Shown: positions 7,795-15,118 of the stretch, one piece after another
Position numbering within the stretch: the first letter of the stretch is position 1
How the letters are laid out: every line of letters begins with the position of its first letter
NCBI RefSeq assembly: GCF_002910905.1
Contig: NZ_NEUE01000184.1
Location: forward strand, 1 to 47,882
DNA length: 47,882 bases
Source of the DNA: Streptomyces sp. SM11
Lineage (GTDB): Bacteria > Actinomycetota > Actinomycetes > Streptomycetales > Streptomycetaceae
Direction: 5' to 3'
The notes under the pieces: model-generated
Told to the model about the DNA's origin: nothing
The model's input: only the letters and a program-made list of their open reading frames with translations
Database searches by the model: none
Translations under genes and position numbers: made by a program

Positions 7795-8817
7795 TCAGCC
7801 GCCCGCGCCGAGGTCGAAGACGATGCGGGCCTTGACCTTGCCGTGCAGGAGCTCGTCGATCGATTCGTTGACGGCGGTGAGCGGTCGGGTCTCCTGCGTG
7901 ACCTTCGTCCGGCCGGCCTCGTGGAGCTGGAAGACCTCCGCGAGGTCCTGGCGGGTGCCGACGATGGAGCCGATCACCGAGGTGCCGTTGAGCACGGTGT
8001 CGAAGATGGGCACCTGGATGGTGCCGTGCGCGGGCAGGGCCACCATGACGAGCTTCCCACCACGCCGCAGACCCGAGTTCACGGCTTCGAAGGCCGCCGG
8101 GCTGACCGCGAGGGCGAGGGCTGCGTGGGCGCCGCCGTGCCGCTTCAGCTCCGCCCCGACGTCCTGGGTACGGGCGTCGATGAGGATGTCGGCGCCCAGT
8201 TCCCGGGCGAGTTCGAGCTTCTCGTCGGTGACGTCGATGGCGGCGACGGTGGCGCCGGCGATCTTCGCGTACTGAACCGCCAGATGGCCGAGACCGCCCA
8301 CGCCGGAGATGGCGACGAGCTGTGCGGGCCGGACGCCGGCGACCTTCAGGGCCTTGTAGGTGGTGACGCCCGCGCAGGTCAGCGGGGCGGCGTCGATGGC
8401 GCTGACGCCCTCGGGCACCAGCTGGGCGAAGTCGGCCCAGGCCAGCATCTTCTCGGCGTATGCGCCGTCGCAGCCGTAACCGGTGTTGACCTGGCTCTCG
8501 CACAGCGTCTCCCAGCCCGACAGGCAGTGCTCGCACCGCCCGCACGCGCGGCCGAGCCACGGCACGGCGACCCGTTGGCCGACGGCGAGATGGGTGACTC
8601 CCTCGCCGAGCTTCTCGACGAGGCCGACACCTTCGTGACCGGGCACGAACGGCGGGGTGGGCTTGACGGGCCAGTCACCGTGCGCGGCGTGGATGTCGGT
8701 GTGGCACAGCCCGGACGCTTCGACGCGGACGCGAACCTGTCCGGGGCCGGGCTCGGGGACGGGTCGCTCCTCGATGACGAGGGGCTGACCGAATTCCCGT
8801 ACGACCGCTGCCTTCAT
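7795..8817 (-). CDS. Zinc-dependent alcohol dehydrogenase (AdhP type)
   Basis: The 340-residue protein is a medium-chain dehydrogenase. Catalytic zinc ligands are C38 (GLCHTDIH), H61-E62 (PGHEGVG) and C148. The structural zinc lobe is C92, C95, C98 and C106. The NAD-binding loop is GVGGLG at 172-177. It should interconvert primary alcohols such as ethanol with aldehydes using NAD(H) in the cytoplasm. It lies between two USP genes on the minus strand, 32 bases after USP 4 and five bases before USP 3, so the three form an operon under the boxes at 9814-9852. With AdhE and pyruvate formate-lyase elsewhere in the window, an ethanol-forming or NADH-recycling role under low oxygen is plausible but inferred. 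Confidence 0.92.
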   Translation of the reverse strand: MKAAVVREFGQPLVIEERPVPEPGPGQVRVRVEASGLCHTDIHAAHGDWPVKPTPPFVPGHEGVGLVEKLGEGVTHLAVGQRVAVPWLGRACGRCEHCLSGWETLCESQVNTGYGCDGAYAEKMLAWADFAQLVPEGVSAIDAAPLTCAGVTTYKALKVAGVRPAQLVAISGVGGLGHLAVQYAKIAGATVAAIDVTDEKLELARELGADILIDARTQDVGAELKRHGGAHAALALAVSPAAFEAVNSGLRRGGKLVMVALPAHGTIQVPIFDTVLNGTSVIGSIVGTRQDLAEVFQLHEAGRTKVTQETRPLTAVNESIDELLHGKVKARIVFDLGAGG

Positions 8818-8849
8818 GGTGTCCTCGTTCCTTTGTGTACGGATGTTCG

Positions 8850-9749
8850 TCAGTCGTGTGCGACGACGGCGACGGGCGCGGTGGAGTGGTGGAGCACCGC
8901 GTGGGTGACGGCACCGATGTGGCTGCCGAAAGGGTTACGGCGTATGCGCCGGCCTACGACGACGAGGGAGGCGTCACGGGAGGCGTCGATCAGGAGAGCG
9001 GCGGCGCTACCCGGGCGGGAAACCTCGACAACCTCGACGTCCGGATACTTCTGCCGCCACGGACGCAGGATCTCGGCAAGTCCGTCGGCCCGCTGCCGGG
9101 AGAACTCCTCGTGGTGCTCGAAACCCGGCCCGACGGTGTACACGGCGTAGGGCCACGAGTCCCAGGCCCGGACCGCGTACAAGGCGGCCTCACGACGCTT
9201 CGCCTCCTCGAAGGCGAAGGCGAGGACGGCGTCATCGGGGCTTCCGAGGCCGAGGACGACGGGGCGGAAAGCGGTGGCGGCGGACGGAATGCCGGCGGGG
9301 TCCATGACGTGCTCGTCGGCTGCCTGCTCCCCGGCGCGCACCAGGACCACGGGCACCTGGGTCCGGGCGATCACGGCCTGCCCGACGGAGCCCACGAGGA
9401 AGCCGCCGAGCCCGCTCAGCGCCCGGGACCCCAGAACCAGCAACTCAGCGTCGCGGCCGGCTTCCACCAGAGTCTCGGTCGGCGTCCCGCTACGCTGCTC
9501 GGTGCTCACCTCGACCCCCGGGTGGCGCAGCCTGAGCCCTTCGGCGGCCTCGCGCGGGACCCGCTCGGTCCAGTGCTGGTGGGTCTCTGCTCCCAGGAGC
9601 GGGGCCTGGGCCATCGGTTCCGGCACCGGCATCCACACGTGCACCAGCCGTACCGGCAGGTCACGCAGCTTCGCCTCGCGCGCCGCCCATTCCGCAGCGG
9701 CTCCGCTCTCGGCCGATCCGCCGAGTCCTACAGTGATCGTGCGGGCCAT
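8850..9749 (-). CDS. Tandem universal stress protein (USP 4)
   Basis: The 299-residue protein has two UspA domains. Domain 1 starts RTITVGLGGSAESG and carries LVLGSRALSGLGGF with GSVGQAV, a good ATP loop. Domain 2 carries VVLGLGSPDDA and VVVGRRIRRNPFGSHIG, where the second Gly of the loop is replaced, so nucleotide binding there is doubtful. Start ATG 9749 follows a GGAGGAG site. It is the first gene of a probable operon with the zinc alcohol dehydrogenase and USP 3. Two palindromic boxes 65-103 bp upstream are among the most symmetrical in the window. USP 4, 5, 6 and 7 form a subgroup with C-termini like HAVLHH-x3-PVAVV. Confidence 0.9.
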   Translation of the reverse strand: MARTITVGLGGSAESGAAAEWAAREAKLRDLPVRLVHVWMPVPEPMAQAPLLGAETHQHWTERVPREAAEGLRLRHPGVEVSTEQRSGTPTETLVEAGRDAELLVLGSRALSGLGGFLVGSVGQAVIARTQVPVVLVRAGEQAADEHVMDPAGIPSAATAFRPVVLGLGSPDDAVLAFAFEEAKRREAALYAVRAWDSWPYAVYTVGPGFEHHEEFSRQRADGLAEILRPWRQKYPDVEVVEVSRPGSAAALLIDASRDASLVVVGRRIRRNPFGSHIGAVTHAVLHHSTAPVAVVAHD

Positions 9750-9813
9750 GATGCTCTCCTCCGGTCTCGGATGCTCTGGTTCCAGCGTCGCTGTTCGGCC
9801 GGTTCTCGGGGCA

Positions 9814-9852
9814 GGGGCCGCTGGTCCCCCGATGGGGCCGACCGGCCCCATC
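9814..9852. promoter_or_regulatory. Two adjacent candidate DosR/OsdR-type boxes upstream of USP 4
   Basis: The first, GGGGCCGCTGGTCCCC, is at 9814-9829. The second, at 9831-9852, is a perfect inverted repeat with arms GATGGGGCCG and CGGCCCCATC around AC. They lie 65-103 bp upstream of the USP 4 start. Tandem boxes are also seen upstream of USP 2, USP 5 and hmp. Dos-type regulators often use paired sites. Confidence 0.6.
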
Positions 9853-10005
9853 GGCGCGGGTGTACGGCGGTCCGAAGCACCGGGGTGCTCAGCCGCAGTC
9901 ATCCGTTGCCTCGGACGACCGGAAGCGGACGGCCACAACCGCGCCAGGTCGAGCGGGGCATCGCACGCGCCTTCGTCCGCGCGGTGAGGAGATACGGGCG
10001 CGGTC

Positions 10006-10881
10006 TTATTTGGGGGGACAGTCGTGAGGCACGACCGCGACGGGGGCTGTGGCGTGGTGCAGAACGGCGTGGGTGACCGGGCCGAGACGTCGCAGGCCCG
10101 CCTCGTGGCTGCGCCGCCCGACGACCACGAGGCCGGCATCGGCGCTGTTGGACAGCAGGACCTCGGAGGCGGAGCCGATCTCGAAGTGCTCGACGACCTC
10201 GACCTGCGGATACTTGTCGCGCCACGGCTTGAGGATGTCGGCCAGCACCTCTCTGTTGATCTGCTCCAGACCGTTCGCCCCGTCGACCAGATACAGCGAA
10301 CCCGGACCCCAGGCGAGGGCCGGCGGGACGCTCCAGGCATGTACGGCACGCAGGGCCGCTCCGCGTTCGACCGCGGCTGAGAAAGCGAACTCCAGGACCC
10401 CGTCACCGGTCTGCCCGGGTTCCACGCCGACCACCACCTCCGAAGCCTGCTGGGGCGTGCCGGACTGCGGCTTCCCGACCATGACGACCGGCCCGGCCGC
10501 ATGGCGCAGCACCTTCATCGAGACGGAACCGATCAGGTAGCCGGTCAGAGTGCCGTAACCGCGCGACCCCAGCACCAGCATGTCGGCGCGTGCGGCTTCG
10601 GCCAGGAGGGTGGGCACCGGGTCGCCCACGATCAGCTCCGTCGTGACGTCCAAGGACGGGTGCTCCCTGACCACGCGGGACCGGGCCTCGTCGAGCATGT
10701 TCCGCACCCAGCGCTCCTCGGCCGCCCGGTCTCCGACGTACGCCACGTCGGTGGGGCGCCAGACCCAGGCGTGCACCAGTCGCAGGGCCGATCGCCGGCG
10801 CTCCGCCTCCTGGGCCGCCCACTCCGCCGCCGCAGCAGCGTGGTCGGTCCCGTCCAGTCCTACGGTGATGATGCCGGACAT
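10006..10881 (-). CDS. Tandem universal stress protein (USP 5)
   Basis: The 291-residue protein has domain 1 starting IITVGLDGTDH and containing LVLGSRGYGTLTGYLIGSVS, a canonical ATP-binding loop. Domain 2 contains VVVGVEPGQTG and LVVVGRRSHEAGLRRLG, a weak loop. Start ATG 10881 has GGAGG six bases upstream. It stands alone on the minus strand, 256 bases downstream of USP 4's start, with its own tandem palindromic boxes upstream. The recurrent pattern of one good and one degenerate ATP loop suggests a second domain kept for dimerisation. This is inference; no substrate is known for this family branch. Confidence 0.9.
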   Translation of the reverse strand: MSGIITVGLDGTDHAAAAAEWAAQEAERRRSALRLVHAWVWRPTDVAYVGDRAAEERWVRNMLDEARSRVVREHPSLDVTTELIVGDPVPTLLAEAARADMLVLGSRGYGTLTGYLIGSVSMKVLRHAAGPVVMVGKPQSGTPQQASEVVVGVEPGQTGDGVLEFAFSAAVERGAALRAVHAWSVPPALAWGPGSLYLVDGANGLEQINREVLADILKPWRDKYPQVEVVEHFEIGSASEVLLSNSADAGLVVVGRRSHEAGLRRLGPVTHAVLHHATAPVAVVPHDCPPK

Positions 10882-10942
10882 GTTGCCTCCTGATGCCGCC
10901 GCTGAGGGGGGGGACGACTCCAGCGGATGTGATGACGTGATG

Positions 10943-11013
10943 GTGTGAGCCTCACACGGGGCCGGCATCCGACTCTGGGGCCGATCGTCCCTGGTGTGGG
11001 CCTGAGCGGCCCT
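10943..11013. promoter_or_regulatory. Palindromes upstream of USP 5, including two candidate boxes
   Basis: GGGGCCGATCGTCCCT (10977-10992) and GGGCCTGAGCGGCCCT (10998-11013) match the recurring box and lie about 96-132 bp upstream of the start. A different perfect inverted repeat, GTGTGAG-C-CTCACAC, is at 10943-10957, between the boxes and the gene. It may be a site for another regulator. Confidence 0.5.
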
Positions 11014-11164
11014 GATCGTGCTGTGCGACGGGCCTCCAACCGGTCCCGGGTCGGCTGGACGGCGATGTCACCGGAAGGGCCGCTCCGGGGAGCTGGTGCG
11101 TCGTGGAAGCGGAGACAGCCGTCCCCGGCGGTCTCTCAGTGCGCGTGGAGCCGACCGTACGCGC

Positions 11165-12083
11165 TCACAGATGGGGGACCACCGCCACCGGGGCCGCGGC
11201 GTGGTGCAGCACCGCGTGCGTGACCGGCCCGACGTGCGTGGCGAACGGTGCGCGGCGTATACGCCGCCCCACCACCAGCAGTGAGGCGTTGGAGGAGGCG
11301 TCCACGAGGTGGTGGGCTGCCCTGCCGACGACACACTGCTCCGTGACTTCCACCTCCGGGAACGCGCCGCGCCACGGTCGCAGTACGTCCGTGAGCACGC
11401 TCGCTTCGCGCAGTCCCCGGGCGACACGGTGGCCGGGGTCGGCGGCTGCGGGGTCGTGGTCGAAGACGGCCGGGGCGGTCCAGCCGTGGATGACCCGCAG
11501 CCCGGCCGCGCGAGCGGTGGCGGCTTCGAAGGCATAGGAGATCAACTCGTCACACGGCCGGGAGAGGTCTAGGCCGAGCACCACGTCGAGGTACCGGCTG
11601 GAGGCCGGGCTGCCACCGGCCCCGTCCTCGACCCGTCCGCCGAGCCGCACGACGACGACCGGGCGCTCGGCCCGTGCGATGACGGGCGTGGACACCGATC
11701 CGGCCAGGAAGCCACCGAGGACACCGAGCCCTCGCGATCCCATCACCAGGACCTCCGCCTGCTCCGTCGCGGAGAGCAGCGCCTCCGCGGGGCGCCCGAT
11801 GACCTGATCGGCGCTGACGTCGAGGTCAGGATGTCTCGCCCCCAGCCGATCAGCCGTCTCAGCAAGGACGTGCTCCGCCCCGTGCCGGGTCATGGTGGTT
11901 ACGCCGGATGTGGTGCCGATGCCCCCCCGACAGGGCGGGGCTGAAGAGCGGCGAACGGTCCTGCCGGGCGTGGAGGAGGTGCAGGGGCAGACTGCGCAGG
12001 CGGGCCTCTCGGGCGGCCCATGCCGCTGCGGCGAGCGATTCGGCCGAGCCGTCCACAGCGGCGATGACGATACGTCGGGACAT
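11165..12083 (-). pseudogene. Tandem universal stress protein (USP 6), frameshifted in a 7-base homopolymer
   Basis: Start ATG 12083 follows a CGGAGGAA site and encodes MSRRIVIAAVDGSAESLAAA, the normal USP N-terminus. That frame stops at 11859. The rest of the protein continues in another frame from about codon 50 (MTRHGAEHVLAETADRLG onward) to 11165. It includes VLVMGSRGLGVLGGF with GSVSTPV, and a second domain with LLVVGRRIRRAPFATHVG. The frames join cleanly if one base is removed from the C7 run at 11922-11928 (G7 on the coding strand). This may be a sequencing error or phase-variable slippage rather than loss of function. It lies 144 bases downstream of the hibernation factor gene on the same strand. 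Confidence 0.8.
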
Positions 12084-12227
12084 GGTTCCTCCGAATACAG
12101 GGTGTGTCTGGATCGAGGAGCGGCGGCAGGGCGACGGCCCGGGCGCGGTGCCTGGCGGCGGCGTGCCAGCCGTCGACCGCGAGCTGTCCGGTCCCGCAAG
12201 GTGCGGCACGGTGGTGAGTTGATGCCT

Positions 12228-13025
12228 CTACAGGGCCGGGGTGATCAGTCCGTAGTGGCCGTCGTAACGGTGGTAGAGGACGCTGCCCCGGTCGATGCCG
12301 GTGTCGTGGAAGAAGACGAAGGGCAGACCGGTCAGGCGCAGTCGCTGGACGGCACCGTCCACATCGCTCGCGGGGACGGGAACCGTGCTGACGCTCAGCG
12401 GTCCCTCGACGTCCCGTCGTGGGCCGGGGGTCCCGAGCGATGCCATACGATGCCGGCCGCCGACAGTGTCCCGGTAGACCACGCTGTCGTGCCCTGAGGC
12501 CAGGTCGGTGAAGAGCCAGAAGTCGTGGTCCATGGCCTCCAGGTCCATCACGGCGTCCTGCGGTGTCTGCCGGGTCAGGCTGAACGACTTGTGCCGGATG
12601 ATGCGGCGCTCTTCGGCCGGAAGGTGCTGGCGGTGCGGGCGGTGCTCATGACCCGAGCCATCCCGCCACGTCCGGTCGTCCGGGCCGCCACCGCGCGATC
12701 CGCGCACCCTGTACCGCCGTGCCCGGGCGATGCGCGCGGTCAGGCGTTCCTGCAGGAGATCGACGGCCTCGAACATGGTGGTCGCGGCGACATGGGCCCG
12801 CACGGGTCTGCCGTTGACGTCCACCACTGCCTGAGCCGAAGCCGGACGGGCCGCCGAAGCATTGGCGGCTTGCGTGAGCTTCACGTGGGCCGACAGGACC
12901 GGCTCGCTCACATGGCTGATCACCACGAGCACCTTCCTCCGGGCGTAGGCGTCCGCCTCGTCGGGCACCTGTCCTCGGTTGCGCACCTGGACGTCGACTT
13001 CTTCGCTGGTCCTGAGACCACTCAT
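12228..13025 (-). CDS. hpf: Long-form ribosome hibernation promoting factor
   Basis: The 265-residue protein has an N-terminal S30AE domain (about residues 5-115, containing HVKLTQAANASA and MFEAVDLLQERLTARI). A basic linker follows, then two copies of the S30AE C-terminal dimerisation-type domain. The first is about 145-195 (KSFSLTRQTPQDAVMDLEAM with HDFWLF); the second is about 205-265 (GLPFVFFHD and YHRYDGHYGLITP). Long HPFs join two 70S ribosomes into inactive 100S dimers. Start ATG 13025 has GGAGGAG upstream. A palindromic box is at 13156-13169. Rv0079 and Rv1738 of the mycobacterial DosR regulon have comparable roles. The duplicated C-terminal domain is uncommon outside actinobacteria. 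Confidence 0.88.
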   Translation of the reverse strand: MSGLRTSEEVDVQVRNRGQVPDEADAYARRKVLVVISHVSEPVLSAHVKLTQAANASAARPASAQAVVDVNGRPVRAHVAATTMFEAVDLLQERLTARIARARRYRVRGSRGGGPDDRTWRDGSGHEHRPHRQHLPAEERRIIRHKSFSLTRQTPQDAVMDLEAMDHDFWLFTDLASGHDSVVYRDTVGGRHRMASLGTPGPRRDVEGPLSVSTVPVPASDVDGAVQRLRLTGLPFVFFHDTGIDRGSVLYHRYDGHYGLITPAL

Positions 13026-13519
13026 GGCAACTCCTCCTCCGTTTCCCTCATCCTGGCTCCCGCCGCTCCTTCCCGGCAGAGCCGATGGGTCCGTGCCGAG
13101 GTGCCCCCCGTACCTGGGGGAGGCCCGTACCCGAGGACCTCCGGACTGCCGGTGAGGGCCCTTCGGCCCACAGCCACCCGGGGAGCTCGGAGGGGCGGGA
13201 AGAGCCCGGTGCCCGATAGCCGTGGTGCCGCACGCCTGACCGGCGGTCGGCGCCCTGTCGACCCACGGAGGACACACCCCGGCGGGCTTTCGCCCAGAGC
13301 AGCGGGGTCCGGACCAGGCCGACCGGACAAGAGAGCAGGCGGTCCCCAGGAGGACCGCCCTTCGGCCGTCCTTCCGGCCGGGCGACCTCCAACCGGCCTG
13401 CCGGGAAGGGACCTTCGGCAGAGTCCGAGGACCGACCGGACCGGTGCCGGGGCCCGGCCCGCCGGACAGTCTGGACGAGCAAACGCATCCACGCGTGGCA
13501 CGAGCAAAGGCGAGAAACC
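13026..13519. other. Divergent intergenic region between hpf and the DoxX-like gene
   Basis: No gene is seen in 494 bases. It holds GGGCC-CTTC-GGCCC at 13156-13169, about 130 bp upstream of hpf. It also holds GGGACCTTCGGCA at 13408-13420, matching the pfl box closely and lying about 100 bp upstream of the DoxX-like start. A hairpin with 8-bp arms GGCGGTCC/GGACCGCC is at 13338-13359. The rest is GC-rich with many short GGCC palindromes. Confidence 0.55.
13156..13169. promoter_or_regulatory. Candidate DosR/OsdR-type box upstream of hpf
   Basis: GGGCCCTTCGGCCC has GGGCC/GGCCC arms around CTTC and lies 131 bp before the hpf start on the minus strand. Assignment is by similarity to the other boxes in this window. 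Confidence 0.45.
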
Positions 13520-14152
13520 ATGGCGCTGCAACAAAACCCCCGACCCCTCACGAGCAACCACTCCCCTGCTTCCCCCAGAGGCACAGCAGAGCGAGCAGCC
13601 GACGAAGGAACGGCCACGCGCGGCGGAACGACCGGTACCGCTCTTCTGCGTACCACCGCCGTGCTCCGCATCCTCACCGCATTCACCTTCCTGTGGGCGT
13701 TCTTCGACAAGGCTTTCGGCTGGGGCTACGCGACCGGGGCCGGTAAGGGGTGGGTGGACGGCGGCTCGCCGACCATGGGCTTCCTGAGCGGTGTCTCGGC
13801 CGGACCGCTGGAGGGCACCTTCCATGCCTGGGCCGGTGACGCCTGGGCGGACTGGGCGTTCATGCTGGGACTGCTGGGAATCGGTGTGGCGCTGCTGAGC
13901 GGGATCGCGCTACGGCCGGCCGCACTCGCCGGCACGGCGATGATGGCGCTGATGTGGGCGGCGGAGTGGCCTCCCGCCCGGCACCTGTCCGACGGGGCGC
14001 CCAGCATGTCGTCGAATCCGATCATCGACTACCACGTGCTGTACGCCGCCGTCCTCATCCTGCTCGCCGTGGCACTCGCCGGGCGGACCTGGGGCCTGGG
14101 CCAGGCATGGGCGCGCCTGCCCCTCGTACGCGAGAACCGCTGGCTCCTCTGA
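13520..14152 (+). CDS. DoxX/DoxD-like integral membrane protein
   Basis: The 210-residue protein has a polar N-terminal tail of about 45 residues, then four hydrophobic segments. They are near LRILTAFTFLWAFFDKAF, WADWAFMLGLLGIGVALL, PAALAGTAMMALMWAAEW and IIDYHVLYAAVLILLAVAL. The layout and the FxWAFFDKxFGWG opening resemble DoxX/DoxD-type proteins (thiosulfate:quinone oxidoreductase subunit relatives). Such proteins act at the membrane in redox or quinone-linked processes, but the substrate here is unknown. Start ATG 13520 follows a weak AAAGGCGAG site. A GGGACCTTCGG motif lies about 100 bp upstream. It is the first plus-strand gene before the HAD-GH65 pair. Confidence 0.7.
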   Translation: MALQQNPRPLTSNHSPASPRGTAERAADEGTATRGGTTGTALLRTTAVLRILTAFTFLWAFFDKAFGWGYATGAGKGWVDGGSPTMGFLSGVSAGPLEGTFHAWAGDAWADWAFMLGLLGIGVALLSGIALRPAALAGTAMMALMWAAEWPPARHLSDGAPSMSSNPIIDYHVLYAAVLILLAVALAGRTWGLGQAWARLPLVRENRWLL

Positions 14153-14216
14153 CCCGGTGCCAGCCCCTGCCCTCAGCGTCCCTCGCGCCCTCGCATCACT
14201 GTCCCGTTCTTCAGCT

Positions 14217-14230
14217 GGGCCCCGCGGCCC
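14217..14230. promoter_or_regulatory. Candidate DosR/OsdR-type box just upstream of the HAD gene
   Basis: GGGCCCCGCGGCCC (arms GGGCC/GGCCC, extended by T and A on the outside) ends 22 bp before the ATG at 14252. That position is close to where a promoter or start site would be, so it may repress, or may be chance in GC-rich DNA. Confidence 0.35.
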
Positions 14231-14251
14231 ATCGACTACAGGAGCACCGTC

Positions 14252-15118
14252 ATGACCGCACACCCGCTGACCACGACGGGGAGCTTCGGCCACGCCGCCG
14301 GTCCCGGCCGGGCGGCCGCCGATCGAGGCCGCGTGTCCGCCCGGGGCCGGCCGCGGCTGGCCTCCTTACAGGACGCGACAGCCGTCGTATTCGACACCGA
14401 CGGCGTCATCACCGACTCCGCCAGGATCCACGCGGGTGCGTGGAAGACCGCCTTCGACGCGTGCCTGCGCACCCATCCGCCGAAGAGCCCTGTAGCGGAG
14501 CGGCCTTTCGACGTCCAGGACGACTACCTGCAGTTCGTGGACGGCAAGGCGCGGCTCGACGGCGCCGCATCGTTCCTCGCATCGCGCAGCCTGCACCTCC
14601 CGGCGGGCGGCCCCGACGACCTCCCCGGGACCGGCACCGTGGCGGCGGTCGCCGCCCGCAAGGAGCAGGTGTTCACCGAGCGCCTGCGCCGCGGCGGCAA
14701 CGAGGCGTATCCCGGGACCCTGCGGCTGTTGCGGGCCCTGCACGAGCGTACCGTGCCGATGGCCGCCGTCTCCGCTTCCCGTCACGCGGGTGAACTGCTG
14801 AAAGGCGCATGGGTCCTCGGCTTCTTCACGGTACTGGTGGACGGGGGCGAGGCGAGGCGGCTGGCACTGCCGGGCAAACCCGACCCCGCCCTCTTCGTGG
14901 AGGCGGCACGCAGGCTCACCACCCCCGTCGAGCGCATCGCCGTGATCGAGGACGCCCTGGCGGGGGTCGAGGCAGGACGGCGCGGTGGCTTCGGCCTCGT
15001 CATCGGTGTGGACCGCACCGCGGGCGAGGGCACCGGCGCCGCGCTCCTGCGACACGGCGCCGACCTCGTGGTCAGGGACCTGGCCGAGTTGTCCGACGAC
15101 GGGGACACTCAGCCGTGA
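14252..15118 (+). CDS. HAD-family hydrolase, beta-phosphoglucomutase-like
   Basis: The 288-residue protein has HAD motif I as VVFDTDGVITDS (nucleophile Asp and general acid Asp), motif II with AAVSASRHAGELL, motif III Lys in PGKPDPALF and motif IV in AVIEDALAGVEAG. This fits the beta-phosphoglucomutase/phosphatase subfamily with a helical cap (about residues 60-150). Beta-PGM converts beta-glucose 1-phosphate to glucose 6-phosphate. Its stop overlaps the GTG start of a GH65 gene (GTGA), so the two enzymes are translationally coupled. Such pairs typically release and channel beta-glucose 1-phosphate from a disaccharide. Start ATG 14252 follows CAGGAG. Confidence 0.88.
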   Translation: MTAHPLTTTGSFGHAAGPGRAAADRGRVSARGRPRLASLQDATAVVFDTDGVITDSARIHAGAWKTAFDACLRTHPPKSPVAERPFDVQDDYLQFVDGKARLDGAASFLASRSLHLPAGGPDDLPGTGTVAAVAARKEQVFTERLRRGGNEAYPGTLRLLRALHERTVPMAAVSASRHAGELLKGAWVLGFFTVLVDGGEARRLALPGKPDPALFVEAARRLTTPVERIAVIEDALAGVEAGRRGGFGLVIGVDRTAGEGTGAALLRHGADLVVRDLAELSDDGDTQP

